DNA of 64,000 nucleotides from Curvularia sp. ZM96 (GCA_022457065.1 JAJGBQ010000002.1:2852001-2916000); one strand, 5' to 3'; positions 1 to 11,958 are shown, counted from the first letter of the stretch. The notes: generated by a model not told the origin, from the sequence alone. Translations and numbers: made by a program.

Positions 1-356
1 CAGGCCTGCGCCCGGCCCTCGCCCATGCGCTTCCTCGCCCGTCTGCTGCCAGCTGAACTCTGTTCTCTTTCTTCCTTTCCGACACATCCGCACAACTCTT
101 ATTGTCGACGCCCTCCATCTCGCGCACCTCGACGACCCCTTTTGCTACACAGACATACGCTCAGGTGCGGACCCTCCGGCTCCCACGCCCCGTGCCCCAA
201 CCAGGCCCAGAAACGAGCTGACGACGACTTTCCCCAGCCTAACCGCTCCTGTCGCCTATCCGCTGCCCGCAACGCGACATCCCCCAACTCACCACCTTGT
301 CCCTCAAGGGCCACCCAAACTTCCCGCCGCGACTCCCCAGTAGTCAAACAAACAAC
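1..356. promoter_or_regulatory. Upstream region and 5' leader of the bZIP gene
   Basis: This C-rich stretch precedes the bZIP start codon. It is open in several frames because it is GC-rich and poor in stop codons, but none of the frames looks like a protein family. It ends in AACAACATGG, a good fungal start context. I see no clear TATA box; pyrimidine-rich blocks at about 60-80 and 105-140 could be leader sequence. Confidence 0.4.
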
Positions 357-2219
357 ATGGCTACCGCCGTCCAGCCCGCCATGTCCATGGCCTCCTTCAA
401 CCCCATGCCTAATCAATGCGTCGACCCCAACGAGTTCTTCGACTTTGCTCAGTTGCCCTCTCCCACGCAGCCCCAGTCCCTCAAGCGTGAACAGAGTGCT
501 GCCTCGGGCATGGCCAGCCCCACCAGCACAAACATCGACGACGACCTCCAGACCCCCGCAAAGCCTAGCCACGAGTACGAGCGCTTCAAGCAGCAGACCG
601 GCCTGCCCTCAGGCTCCATCGCCGGCCTCGGCTACAACACCGGCTTCCCGCTCTTCTCCTCCTCTGGCCTCGACGACATGACCATGATGGGCGGCGATTC
701 TCTCATGGACAGCAGCGCCTGGAACAGCGGACTCCCCATGGATGTTTCCATGAACATGGGCATGGACTACCGCCACAACAGCTTTGTCTTCAACGAAGGC
801 TCCCAAGACGACTTTGTCGACCCCAGCGCCATTACTCAAGAGGAGGTACCCAACGTCAGGGTGTGGCCTGGTATGCACCAGCAACAAGCTGCTATGGCCA
901 AGGCGCAGGCGCAGGCTCAGCAGCAGCGCGCGCAACAGTTGGCCCAGCAGAAGCAACAGCAGGCCATGCAGCAACAGCAGCAACAACAACAACAGCAACA
1001 GCAGCCAACCCGCCTAGGTTCCACTAGCCAGGCTAGCCGCAAGACCTCAAGCCCACTCAGCGACGCTCACACCGAAGAGATGATTACTCGCGTCGTCGCA
1101 CAAATCCGAGCCGACAGCCAAAACGCTTCATCAACCATGCAGGACAACAACCAGACCCTGCTTCCGCACATCATCCGTGCTAAGAAGGATGAAGAAGACA
1201 TGGATGAGGACGAGAGGCTGCTTGCCTCGGAAGAGGGCAAGAAGCTCAGCTCCAAGGAGCGTCGCCAACTGCGCAACAAGGTCTCTGCACGTGCCTTCCG
1301 CTCAAGAAGAAAGGGTAAGCATAGCCGTTCGATACCTTTACACAAAACATACTGACGTTATCCAGAATACATTGGCCAGCTCGAAGGCGAGGTCGCCATG
1401 AAGGTCAACGAGGCCAACGAGCTCCGTGCCCAGAACCGTCTTCTCATGGAGGAGAACGCCCGCTCGCGCGCCTTTATTGAGCGCCTTCTCCGCCACCAGG
1501 CCTTTACTCCCTTCCTCGAGGAGCTCTCCCGCGACGAGTCTCTCCAGATCAAGGCGCCCATGACTACCATGCCCTCTTCTTCAGCCACCGTCACCGCTGC
1601 CCCCGCCCCTACCTTCGCTCCACAGCCCCAGTTCAACGCCCTGTCGCAGCCCGAGAACCCCCAGGTCAGCATGACCATGGCTCCTGAACCCCAGATTGAC
1701 TTTGCTATGCTCAACCTGAACAACTCCAACAACACTGCCAACGCCAACTGGAACGTCAACAACGGCTTCAACTTCCAGCAGCCTGTAGCCTTTGCTGTTA
1801 CTGAGCTTCCCGAGGGCCCCTCCAACCCCCTTGATACACAAGCCATGTCTGGAAAGGGCTATAGCGCCATCTTCGACGCTGAGGATGACGCGTCTGTCGA
1901 CGAAGTCAAGGCCGACTACCCTGTCATCAAGAGCCCCGTCCAGTCTACCCAGCCCGCTGCCGTCTCAGTCGATGAAGCCGAGGAGCACGATGACGAGTAC
2001 GATCTCTACTACTCCTCACCTGCCACCACTGTCTCGGCCCCACTCGACGAGCAAGAGTCTCTCTTCACCAACCCTGAAAAAGCTTTCGCACACTACTCTC
2101 TTGTTCTGTCCGACGACGCCAACGAGACACGCCTAGCAGAACGTCTAGAAAGGAAGATTGCTGCCATGAGCACCGTCATGCAAAGAATATCCGACATCAC
2201 CTCGATGCTCGACTCGTAG
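357..2219 (+). CDS. bZIP transcription factor with poly-Gln tract
   Basis: A nuclear DNA-binding regulator of 603 residues. Two exons are read, 357-1314 and 1366-2219, separated by a 51-nt GTAAGC...CAG intron that falls inside the DNA-binding domain; splicing restores RSRRKEYIGQLEGEV. The basic region (RRQLRNKVSARAFRSRRK) lies near residues 298-320 and contains the N-x3-A-R-x-F-R-S-R signature of fungal bZIPs. A leucine-zipper region follows to about residue 350. The downstream block RSRAFIERLLRHQAFTPF is conserved in a filamentous-ascomycete bZIP group, as I recall. A Gln-rich tract covers about residues 174-215. The N-terminal part is Met/Ser/Pro-rich and probably activating. ATG 357 is chosen for its Kozak context. 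The target genes cannot be inferred. Confidence 0.9.
916..1003 (+). repeat. CAG/CAA poly-glutamine tract in the bZIP gene
   Basis: Interrupted CAG/CAA triplets encode a Gln-rich stretch just upstream of the Ser/Thr-rich linker of the bZIP protein. Mixed CAA and CAG codons indicate an imperfect repeat that could still vary in length between strains. Confidence 0.8.
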
Positions 2220-3001
2220 AGTTCTCATCACCACAATCGGCCTTCTTGATCTTCTTGATGTTCTGAAAAAGCCCTACACATTTTTCGCAGGCTTTCAAAT
2301 TTCCTAGACTGTTTTCTCACACACACATGATTGACGATTCCTTTTGTTTGTCAACTCCACACACACACTACTCGAGTCGGGGGCCATTCTTTTTATATAG
2401 GTGCGACATGGGATCGGACACCATATAGCGAGCGGTACATATATTTTCTTTACTTTTCTTTTTTCCTTTGTCAATCTTCACTATCTGCGCGGTGGGTCAT
2501 CAAGCGTATCTCAGTCTTTTCTGCAGGCGTTTTTCAAAGGGCAATTGGGATGTTTTTCTTGTAGATATCTTTTTGGCCTCGAGGTCGATTGAGAGATAGG
2601 TGGATGGATGGATTGGACAGGGTTGAGGCTGTGCATGTAGACGTTGATAAGAGATTTGAATATAGTATCAATGTTGAGGATCTTGTTCATGTTGTTGACC
2701 CCTGTGAATGTGAGAGTTGTGGCGTGCACTGACTATGTTTTATTTGAAGTGGAAGGTTGATATAGCTTGCCACGGGAATGCAGTCAAACAATATGAATAC
2801 TCTTCTTCCTCAGGTACTTGGAATACCTTTGCCTCCCCTCTTAGGTCTCCTCTCCTGCATCCACTCCCTCCTAAAATCCTAGCAGAACTAGGAGGGGGAA
2901 AAAGAAGAAAAAGTAGAAAACCCTTGATATCCCCATAAACGCCTTCAATCCCAAAAATGTACAACACAACTGAAAATCACACCTGCACTCACACAACCCT
3001 T
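2220..3001. other. Convergent intergenic region between the bZIP and microprotein genes
   Basis: It holds the 3' untranslated regions of two convergent genes. A T-rich stretch with an AC-repeat patch (about 2320-2370) follows the bZIP stop codon. No coding frame or RNA gene is supported. Confidence 0.5.
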
Positions 3002-3262
3002 TTACTTCCCCTCACTCAACGCCGCCACTCCCCCCGACAAGACTTCTCTCGCCCGTGCATGTTGCGCCTGCCATCGTGTGCGTGCGCCGTCTACTGCGGC
3101 ACCTTCTTTGGATGCCACAACCGTGGTGTAGGTTAGGCCGAAGGCTATTTCACATGAGTTAGTGGGATTTGTGGGGAGAATGTTGGGGAAAAGGGGGAGT
3201 CGATGAGACATACCCAGGAAGGCGGCGAAGGCGGGGAGGTAGGATTTTGCTGCAGCTGGCAT
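3002..3262 (-). CDS. Small predicted membrane protein (63 aa)
   Basis: Two exons are read on the minus strand, 3262-3214 and 3144-3002, joined across a 69-nt GTATGT...AAATAG intron. The unspliced frame is also open, but splicing gives a cleaner protein: a hydrophobic segment (YLPAFAAFLAFGLTYTTVV, about residues 8-26) followed by a charged helix rich in Ala and Arg. This is the architecture of small single-pass subunits of mitochondrial inner-membrane complexes. I do not recognise the family. The start ATG and the intron boundaries are clear; expression is not shown. Confidence 0.6.
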   Translation of the reverse strand: MPAAAKSYLPAFAAFLGMSHRLPLFPNILPTNPTNSCEIAFGLTYTTVVASKEGAAVDGARTRWQAQHARAREVLSGGVAALSEGK

Positions 3263-4673
3263 TCTGCTGTTTAGTGGTTGGATGGTCTTGATTGGTTTGT
3301 AAGGGTTGAATGTAGGTCGAAGTTTGTATGGCTTGTAGCTTTTTTGTCGGGCTAAGAATAGAAAGAGTTGATGATGTGGAGTTGTTGGCCGACTTGACTG
3401 TAAGGTATGCTTTAGTGATGTCGAGTGTAGTTAGCTGCTTGTTGTGTAGCTAAATGGATGGCTGCTGGATGATGAAAGTAACACAGGCACAAGAACACCA
3501 ACAATCTTTATACCCTCAATACAGTCATGAAGATCTTACCAGTCACAACTTATTTTAGGCTCTACATGATTCTCTACCACCGACCACATTTCCCTGGTTG
3601 GCGTGATGGCCCCCAACCTGGGACTCGGGAAAAGCATTTAGGCGCATCCCTGGACGGTTGGACGAAAAAACACAACAGTTAGATGGCGAGACTTGAATTA
3701 AACACTGAATTCTTATTGGTCAGATGAAGAAAAGTCGTGTGATACACGGGGAGAAGTACAGCAGTGTAGGGCTTTTGGTGGCGAGATGTGGGAGCGAGAA
3801 GGGTGGGAGTCGGGCTGTGCCGGGATACGGGTGGAGTGATCGCTACACAGACGTCGTACGATGGTATGACCATGGCCTCGGGATTGCGGGTTAGCGCCAT
3901 TTACGAACACCGCGCGGCTGTGAACATGTGGGAGTGTCGCTTAATTATGAGGGTACATCATAGGATCTTTTCTTTGTGATGGATCGATAAACGTTGGTTG
4001 GTGCAACGTGCCAACCGGCGTCGATGAACCGTCGCGTGATGCACGTAAGTAGCGATCTCCTCGCTTGAGGCTCCTCGGACGACGCTCAACACCAGATTCT
4101 ATCTTCGCTGCAGCACTTCGTCTGTAAAATAACGACAGATTGCACCGAGCCTATCTCTGAATTCAGCGCGCACAGTTACTTAGCCTGTCGTCGCGACACT
4201 AAAGAGTCGATGTTCAAGTGTGCCAATTATCAGGTACCTAGAGAGATGCATAAGTCTGAACGAATCCTAAAAACACGCTTTTCTCCGCTAGTAAAACGAC
4301 AACTTGCTAGCTTCTCACGCAGACATAGGTAGAACTTGCGACGATCGTAAGGATGACAACCATTCCTTGTGCTGGGCGGATTCGACTTCTGCCAACGAGC
4401 AGGGCCTGCCTTCAAAGCTGGGCATTCTCGTCGCACTCCTAAGGCGTGAATTGTGATCATCAACGCCCTGAATAACTCCATTGTGAGTGCGATCTTTGCC
4501 AATCATTCAGTTGTCTTTCATGGACAAATCACATCAGTGGATTTCCATTACCATGGTGCCAGGCGGCCAATCCGGATCGCTACCATGTAGCGATAGAGGT
4601 AGAAATCAAGAAACCTCCTCAGAAGAGACAACGCTGTCAGACAGAACACACAATCACCATAACAAACCACAGA
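3263..4673. other. Intergenic region, no gene seen
   Basis: About 1.4 kb between the microprotein start and the PAN-like gene. Short open frames occur on both strands but none has a start context, splice structure or family resemblance that I can support. Confidence 0.45.
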
Positions 4674-5528
4674 ATGGCGCTCACGGAGGCTACTTCAACC
4701 ATCAACATGATTGCTGAAACCACCACTGCCCGGTACAAGATCCCGCACCATCTTAGCTGGGACACATATCCTTTTGGCTGGAACACCAACAAGCCAATGA
4801 GGAAGACGAATTTTCCTGACTTACCTCCCATGCCCCGGCCTACACCTCCCGCCATTCGAAGCATCCAAGGCGATTGCTCGCCCCAGGCAGAAGGCTATGG
4901 CCCCATCCCAAAGTACGATAATATGCTGGGATTCCATCTTTCGTCAGAGATACACGATACAGCAGCGAACGCAACAGTCCCTCCAGGTTACATCCAAAGC
5001 TTCGCCTTTGCCAACGGCTCCTTTGTCGGCACACACTACCTCGGCCACTACGAACTGCAATCGTATGATACGCTCGAGTGTTCTGAGAGATGCGATAAAT
5101 GGGGCCAGTCAGTAAATTCGTCGAGCGGCGGCCCTTTGGACCAAGCGAGTGCCCAAATTTCTGGCCAAACCGATGCAATGACAGAAATTGGTGAAGACGG
5201 ATATGTTCGACCAGCCCAAGAGCAACTCTGCCAGGGCTTCAACGTCTACTTCGAACGCTCACCAGCCATCCATCTTGGCCCCAACTGTCGCGAATCTGAG
5301 AGTCGTACGATTATCAAGTGCGCGCTGTGGGCTGAACCCCTACGCATCGAAGGCGCTACGAACATCGGATATAGAGAATGGGACTTTGACGTTGCTATCG
5401 CGGGGTCGAATGGATATAACCTGGAGAAGTATGCAGAGACGGAAAATATGGCATCGGGAAGGAAAACGAGCAAGGCGGTTGTTGTAGCGCTTTTCGTCGG
5501 ACAGCTGATTTTGGGAATGGTGATTTAA
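4674..5528 (+). CDS. PAN/apple-like cysteine protein with GPI-like tail
   Basis: A single-exon protein of 284 residues. It resembles a common ascomycete secreted family: a DCSPQ start of the conserved part near residue 66, a central CSERCDKW motif, then CQGFNVYFERSP, a further Cys and IKCALWAEP, ending in VAIAGSNGY. The function of that family is not established; PAN-type folds usually bind protein or carbohydrate. The C-terminus (TSKAVVVALFVGQLILGMVI) is a hydrophobic tail after small residues, as in GPI-anchor signals. Several N-glycosylation sequons are present. Oddly, no N-terminal signal peptide is visible, so a 5' exon may be missing from this model or the protein may not be secreted. 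Confidence 0.65.
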   Translation: MALTEATSTINMIAETTTARYKIPHHLSWDTYPFGWNTNKPMRKTNFPDLPPMPRPTPPAIRSIQGDCSPQAEGYGPIPKYDNMLGFHLSSEIHDTAANATVPPGYIQSFAFANGSFVGTHYLGHYELQSYDTLECSERCDKWGQSVNSSSGGPLDQASAQISGQTDAMTEIGEDGYVRPAQEQLCQGFNVYFERSPAIHLGPNCRESESRTIIKCALWAEPLRIEGATNIGYREWDFDVAIAGSNGYNLEKYAETENMASGRKTSKAVVVALFVGQLILGMVI

Positions 5529-6089
5529 AAGAATGGCAACAAGTCTGAGAAGTGAGGTCATCGCTCCTATTTCGGTGTTCGGCCAGGATGTTCGTTTCAG
5601 ATGTTTATCATGCAGCTGAGCGGCACAGTCGCTCCACGCTAGACAGAAGCGTATACAAGCTACTTCCCACGTGGCTGTCAGGATTGCTTGGCCTTGACCT
5701 CACTACAGCAGTCAAAATCACGAAGTAAGGTTTTTGCACATGGCTCCTCGATACAACGCTCTTTTAGGAAGCGCGAATCCTGATGATAAGCGAAAAGTGG
5801 AGCTATTCGAACGTCGCTCGCTTTGTGCATATCACTTGGTAAAACCAAATTCCTAAGTACGTAGTGCATGGTACCATGCTAACTACATCCTGATTTGACT
5901 TATACATTCATTTTCTCTTTTGTATACCTATCAAAACACCCTCCACATACACATCGATTCCGTCCTACGAATACACCCAAACACCCAAGACGTTGAACAT
6001 ACCGAAAAGATTCATTAGACGTCTTTTACCTTGGCAAAAGACGAGAAAAATACCCACCATACCTCCCATTCCACAATCACAATCATCCC
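5529..6089. other. Convergent 3' intergenic region
   Basis: It lies between the stop codons of the PAN-like gene (plus) and the EthD gene (minus). No coding frame, RNA gene or repeat is supported. Confidence 0.45.
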
Positions 6090-6506
6090 CTACTCTTTAA
6101 TATTACCCCTCTTCATAACCAACAGCTTCGTCTTGGTCGGATCCGCAAACTTCTCCTCCTCGGCCAACACCTCGAGCGCCTCCTCTGAATGCATAAAGGT
6201 GATAAACTGCTGCAAATGCAGCTCATCCTCAAACACCATTTGGCCCATGCAATCCCAGTCGAGCACGTCGTCGGCACTGCTATCGCTGCCAATGAGTAGG
6301 CGCGACAGGCCTATCGGGCATTCTGACTCATCCACATGGTACATTCGATTCCAGGCTATCGGATGCACTTTTCCGGCTTTCTTCTTGAGCAGAGGCGCAT
6401 AGTGGTTCTCGTTGTGCTCGTAAAAGGCGGCTCGTGTAGTGCCTTCTTTCCGCGTGGCGATTGTGGTGAGCATAATAGGATACTTGGATGCTGGGAATGA
6501 GGCCAT
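6090..6506 (-). CDS. EthD-domain protein
   Basis: A 138-residue single-exon protein of the EthD / dimeric alpha-beta-barrel type. Relatives include fungal dehydratases and decarboxylases of polyketide pathways and the EthD protein of ether degradation. Seen here: a strand opening with YPIMLTTIATRKEGTTRAAFYEHNENHYAPLL, here noted only as the RKEG...F..H...HYAPL pattern near residues 17-42, a central segment on Trp/Asp-rich DWDCMGQMVFED and a C-terminal strand TKLLVMKRG. The start is the ATG at 6506 (MASFPASK). No polyketide synthase or other cluster gene is adjacent, so a role in a specific pathway is not indicated. Confidence 0.75.
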   Translation of the reverse strand: MASFPASKYPIMLTTIATRKEGTTRAAFYEHNENHYAPLLKKKAGKVHPIAWNRMYHVDESECPIGLSRLLIGSDSSADDVLDWDCMGQMVFEDELHLQQFITFMHSEEALEVLAEEEKFADPTKTKLLVMKRGNIKE

Positions 6507-7467
6507 GATAGCGGTTTTGTGTGGCTTCCTTTCTCTTTTCTCGGTCCGACTGACGGTCGTTCTACGGTAATGGTTCACGCTGTAGGGCGGAGTTTTACCA
6601 GGTGTGCAGAGTTTGCCGAATACGGTGATTAACGAGGGCGTACTCCGTAGTGAGTTGATGATTGATCCAGGGAAAAATGTGGCTTTTCGAGGGTGATTGA
6701 GCTTGTTCTTGACAACTTTTGGATTCTCACAAAGGCACGCAAAACGACATACAGATGGAAGAAGGGGCTTTTCAGCTAATGGAGCGAAAAAAAATGAGCG
6801 ACGGGACGGACAATTGCCGTGTTGCGGCTGGAAGAGCTATCCCTCGGGCCATGGTCAGGTCCCTGCTTTCCTGCCATGTTTCGACACCATCCATTCACAT
6901 CCCCAGCCAGATCAGTTGCCCCACGTCGCAGTACGGCGTCCCGCATACAGGGTAACATACGGGAATTGTCATAGCGTCGGGGCCTAGTTCAAAAAGCTAG
7001 CGGTCAAAATCTTGGCCTTGTCAGAAAGTTTAGCGTGACAGTCCTTGGCCGGATGGAAAGTTTAAACTCATGCACCAACGCGGCCGATTTCCGCACCATC
7101 CCTGACGTGCTTCCTCTCCCTCGTGGCTGTTGTTCCCTGATCGAGATCCAGTACAGTAGCCTGGCAACAATAAACGAAAGATATTGCATGATGGTAATAA
7201 TACCTCGCCAGCTCCGCGGGACAAGCATGTTGCATACACGAGACCCACTGCCAAACCAGACTAAGAGCAAGGACATGAAGAACACCGAAAGCTTGTATCT
7301 TGGGTATCATTTGGTCAATTGTGACCTACGTGCCTATCTACTAGTACATACTGTTGCTTGCTTCACGACATGGATGCGTTGATCGCAGGTCAAAGTACCG
7401 TCGATTATCAGTCCCAGAAAGCACCAAACGCCGTAGTGAGCATAAAGTGAGTGGGTTTGTGCGCCGT
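6507..7467. other. Upstream region of the EthD gene and 3' side of RSE1
   Basis: About 960 bp without a supported gene. A minus-strand frame at 7310-7068 begins with a signal-peptide-like segment, but it is short and unsupported otherwise. Confidence 0.4.
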
Positions 7468-10400
7468 CTAGAACGCATACAACCCCCTCATATTCCAGAT
7501 CGCCTCGTCAATCATGCTTGGCGTCCATTCTGCACCAGTCATTTGACCGGCAATACTCTCCCTTTTATCACGTGGAAGAACTAAGAAGCGTTCGATGAGA
7601 TCGCCATCAATGACACTCTTGACAGGTGCAAAGTAGCTACGGAAAGCGAGATGGTCGCGACCAGATAGTGGCTTGTCATCGGAGCGAAGTTGCATCTCGA
7701 GCTGCTGGAACATCTTGTGCTGACGACGTGAGTTGAAAGGAATAAGAGCACCAAGAGTGCCTTGGAGACCCGCCCAGAAGATGATGCGTTCACCACCTGA
7801 TAGCAAGACTGTCTTCTGTATCGAAATAGGAATGTCGTTGGTGAAGTAGTGCGCGATAAGATCGAGGCGATTAGGGGTACCTCCAAGGTAGCTCTTATCC
7901 ACCAGTAAATCAGATCCATCTGGAGTCTCATCAGAAGATTCGGAAACCTTCTGTGGACAGCGCACGAGCCAGATGTTGCCAAACTTGTCACCACCCACAG
8001 TGGTGTCGTAATCCAACATTTCCGAGGCGGTGGTATGACGGGCAACGGTATCATCGATGAAAGGAATGAGGCGGTTGGGGTGAACCTGATCCTTGTGCAC
8101 GACGTATGTGACAGACTGTGTTTGATCGGAGACGACCAATCGACTACCCTGTGTCTTGAGACCCGTGATCCGCGTCGGTACACAGTTTGGGGCTTGCGCT
8201 TTGCGAAGGACTGACTTCATACCGCAGTCGTAGAGACATAGTTGACGTCCAATACCAGCGACCATTTTGCCCTTGAAAGCAAGTAATGCTAGAGGTGGGT
8301 CAGGAACAGTAGTCTCGTGGTAAAACTCCAGTTCGCGACCACTTGGGCTGATCTTGTACATTTGTATTGACGCAGATGAAAACGTGTATGGGTTGAAGCT
8401 GAGATCCTTTGCAGTACCAACGGCGAGGAACGCTTGATCACCATGGCTTTCGAAGAACACCAGAGCAGCACTAACGAGCGATTGGTTGCCGTTGAGTTCG
8501 ACAGTGTGAGTGATTGTCTTTTCAGTCACGGGGTCAACTACTTGGATACAAGATGCCCAGCTGCCCTGGGCTCTTGGATAGCCAAAGTCTACAGCCGGGA
8601 ATTCGTCGCTGTCAGCTGCACCGTTGGACTGCTCAACTTCCATTGAGCCATTGGTGTCATCTTCTTCTTTCTTGACACCGCTTTGAGCGATCAGTTGTTG
8701 CCGTCGATCAGCACTGATTGTGTTGTTCTCGCTCTGAATTACGTAGAATACACCCTGGTCGTGGTTTGCTACCATCTTCCTGGGGGTGTATTTCAATGGT
8801 ATACTCTCATAAGTGGTATTGTCCGTCAAATCGTTGAATGTGAAAATCCTAGCTTGATTAGCAGCTGCTTTACAAGCAAATAGAGAAAAACAAGACTTTC
8901 GGATGATTGCGTTCAGTAGGAACAATTGGAACCAAAAGGTTTGAACCCTCATCGTGTTTAAGGAGTACAAGGTATCATCATCGCAATCGTGGGGGAGGAA
9001 AATGAGGAGGTCTGCTTACCGTAACTCGTTTGCACTGACACAGATGATTCCCTTGAATTGTGAACCGTCAAAGTTCCAAGCCGACTTGAACGGAATGTAG
9101 TTGAGTGGTGTGAGTTGCAACACTCCGGTGCGAGGATGAGTATAGCCTAGCCATGGCCGTGAAGTCATTGCTAAGATGGCAGGCTCGCCTGCGACAGTCA
9201 CCTTTGCGAACTTGATGGGCTCGGGACCAAGGAAGCGTCTGCGGGTGTCGCCGATATCACCAGTCATCTCATCCAGTACTGATCGAATGTACACGCCGCT
9301 TCGCAGACCGATGTGAAGGAACTGGCTGTATCCGCGAGGTGACTTATCCGTCATCAGGTTGATTGTCAAGTCACTTGGTGGTGATGTGAGTGCTTGAACA
9401 GAGATGCTTCGTAAGATATTGCCCTCCATGTCAGGGCTCAGATTGAATATCCTAACGGTTTGGTCGCTGCAGCCAACAGCCAAGAAGAAGGCTCGCACAC
9501 TACCCTCCGGGACATCAGGCATCGCAAGGCAGGTGATGGTGCTGTCCAAGGCGATCTCGTCTTCCGCCATGGCAAGCGAGCCATCAGAATCGCACTCAAA
9601 GTACAGAATCTGACCAGAGCTGAGTGCAATTGCGACCTGTCGGTTATTGGTTGCGCAGGCTACAATGGTGCGATGGGCAGGTGGCTGCCAGTCAGTCAGG
9701 TTGGCATGTGTCGCGCTTGCATCGCCATCGGGAAATTGGATGCCTTGAATGTGACGGATACCCTTGGGATGGATCTGGATGATGCAATCTTCACCAAACT
9801 GTTGTACACCAAGAGTGTTTGTGTCTGAAAGGAAACCAGTGTTGGAAGCTTCCTCGACATCGTCACCAATCTTCAAGATGAGTGTTCTGCTATGGAGACA
9901 AAGCACAATCAGCGTATCCGTTTCGTCTTCGCTGGTCAGCTTTGTTGTCCAGACATCAGAGGCGTTCTGTGGCAGTGGCGACTCGATGAGATCCAGGACT
10001 TCCAGCGCGTTCCTTGTGGTACGGAAAGTACTGCGACCACCAGCACCATTGATGGTGTATATTTGGGGCGCATCCTCCAATGCAACATTGGCGACTTCCA
10101 TGCCCATGATTGGGTTGAGACTTGGCATGGCCTCTACCGCAGTCAGATTGGACAGAGGGCGAGGACGGAAGAACGGGGGTGCAAAGGGGGCCGCTGGATC
10201 AACAGGAAACTGGTCGCTTTCAAAGACTGGGTCGTCAGTCTCCTCACCCAGAGACTCCAGTTCATACAGTATACGGTCTCCAGACTCGCAGGCAGCATAC
10301 ACAAAACCCGCCCGGAGAATGCAAATACTTGTTGTTACTGGAATAGTATCGAAGTATTTGATTTTGATCTTCTCGACCGTGCCGTTGGGTGCATCGACAG

Positions 10401-11504
10401 TCAATTTGAAGACGTCACCATCCTCTGTCTGCAGAAGGTAGAAAAAATCTCCACCTCTGAGAGAATACAGAGTACCAGCAACAATCATACGCTTCCGATT
10501 GGGGTCTTCGGTAGCGCCCTCTCGGCGTGGGATCGCTAGGCGGCGAACGCTTGATTTGTTGTTGAAGATGCGATGATATGTAATGCTGTCTTCTCCGCAG
10601 CAGAAAACACCGCTCGGTGCATTGGGACCTCCCGGTACCCGGAAGAGGGTGTTCGCTGTGCGATCGACGGGTTCAGACCATTTTCGTACGATATGGTTCA
10701 GACCCAGATCAAGCTCGTAATACACAAGCTCCTTCTTGATCTCCTCGTAGGCCTCGCCCGTGGGATCCGTCTCGGAATTGGAGTAGTCCACCTCGAGTGT
10801 GGCAAACATGGGATTGTCGTAGCCAACATCCAAGCCAATAAGACAGTAGACAAGTGTTTGTGGCTTGTGCGCCTCCAGTGGGGAGGAGATGGAAATATCG
10901 GTCTGGCCACTTCGGGTGAGGATGTACACCAGCTTGTTCTTCTCTGTCGAGGCAATCATGATAGCGCGCCCTTTCGGGTCGGCTGCCAGGTACTCGCCTG
11001 GCACGACACGTCGTATTCCAGACTTGCCGAATGTCTCAAAGTGAATAGTCTTAAAAGTGTGCTCATCGGGAAGGTACTCGTACGTGACCAAACGTCCAGA
11101 GTCAGTAGTTATGACAATGTGGTCTGACATAGTCAGCAAGGCTTCTTAGTAGGAAGTGCAGTCCAGTCCACCGCGGGCTCAGGGAGCGGCGAGCTCGAAG
11201 GTGTCGTGTGCTTTGAAAATCACTATACTGCTTGTAGCGGGGGAAGGAGGTCCGACATACCTTTGGTGCCGCCTGCAATCCTGAACTTGGCTATGCGGCG
11301 GATGATACCAAACACATCTTGCGAGTGGAGCTCTTGAAAGCCCTTCTGCCGCCGCGAAACCTCGAGGATCGCCAGCCGTGAACCACTCGCGGTGAGAATC
11401 TGCTGCTTGCCGTTTCCAAGAAAGTCGCCAGAGATAGCATCCTGAGTCGCTGTAGGCTGTTTCACCGTCAAGGCATACAGCGACATGGAAGAGAAGCTCG
11501 TCAT
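7468..11504 (-). CDS. rse1: Pre-mRNA splicing factor RSE1 (SF3b subunit 3 / SAP130)
   Basis: A 1242-residue nuclear scaffold of the SF3b part of U2 snRNP, needed for branch-site recognition. Three exons are read: 11504-11261, 11123-9020 and 8848-7468, with introns of 137 and 171 nt; phases join exactly, giving GGTKDHIVITTDSGRLV and ANELRIFTFNDL. Diagnostic segments recalled from the human and yeast family are present: EVFG/DVFGIIRR, TFGKSGIRRVVPGEYLA, DPKGRAIMIAS, YELDLGLNHIVRKWSEP, YTPRKMV, DFGYPRAQGSWASCIQ and a C-terminal CPSF-A domain. The length matches the family (about 1200). ATG 11504 is chosen because the neighbouring start at 11486 would remove a short leader common in fungi. The gene faces SDA1 head to head. 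Confidence 0.96.
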
Positions 11505-11958
11505 GATGGGCGACGGCGGGCGCTGGCCCGGGTAGTGCTACCGCGTCTGTATCTCAGAGATGTAGGAGCGGGCTTCGAATTAAGGCTTGAAGCACGAGAT
11601 CCGGGCAAGGCCTTTAGACTTGTCAAAATGTGGGTGGATGCGCGCCAGTGTAAACTGCGCGGCGGGAGAAAGCTGTCATGAGCTGTCGAGTATCGTGAAA
11701 TCTTTACGCGCGCTGAGGCCAAAGCTCCTCGGATGTAGTGTCGGCCCGACCCAGCCAATTGGTGGCAGGCCCCACTAAAATTCTATGTCGCAAAGTCTAC
11801 GAGGTACATTGGCGACGCGAATGAACGCCATCGTGTGGTACACATTGACGACCATAGCAGGATCCTGGCCTATTCGCAACTCCCCGAACGGTCTGAGAAG
11901 AGATTTTCGCCAGCAATCAGCGCCGTAACCGTCCCCCAACCTACCTCGGCTCGCCACG
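11505..11958. promoter_or_regulatory. Shared divergent promoter of RSE1 and SDA1
   Basis: A 454-bp region separates the start codons of two divergently transcribed housekeeping genes, a splicing factor and a ribosome-biogenesis factor. It must hold both promoters and 5' leaders. The ATTGG/CCAAT sequence near 11756-11760 is compatible with a CCAAT box. No TATA box is evident. Confidence 0.6.

Noticed and set aside
25..681. Long open frame across the bZIP leader and first exon
   Set aside because: It is the shadow frame of GC-rich sequence overlapping the bZIP coding frame; no homology-like pattern.
7068..7310. 80-codon minus-strand frame starting with a signal-peptide-like segment
   Set aside because: It could be a small secreted protein, and an intron at 7203 downward is imaginable. 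But the frame is short, overlaps two other open frames and shows no conserved Cys pattern.
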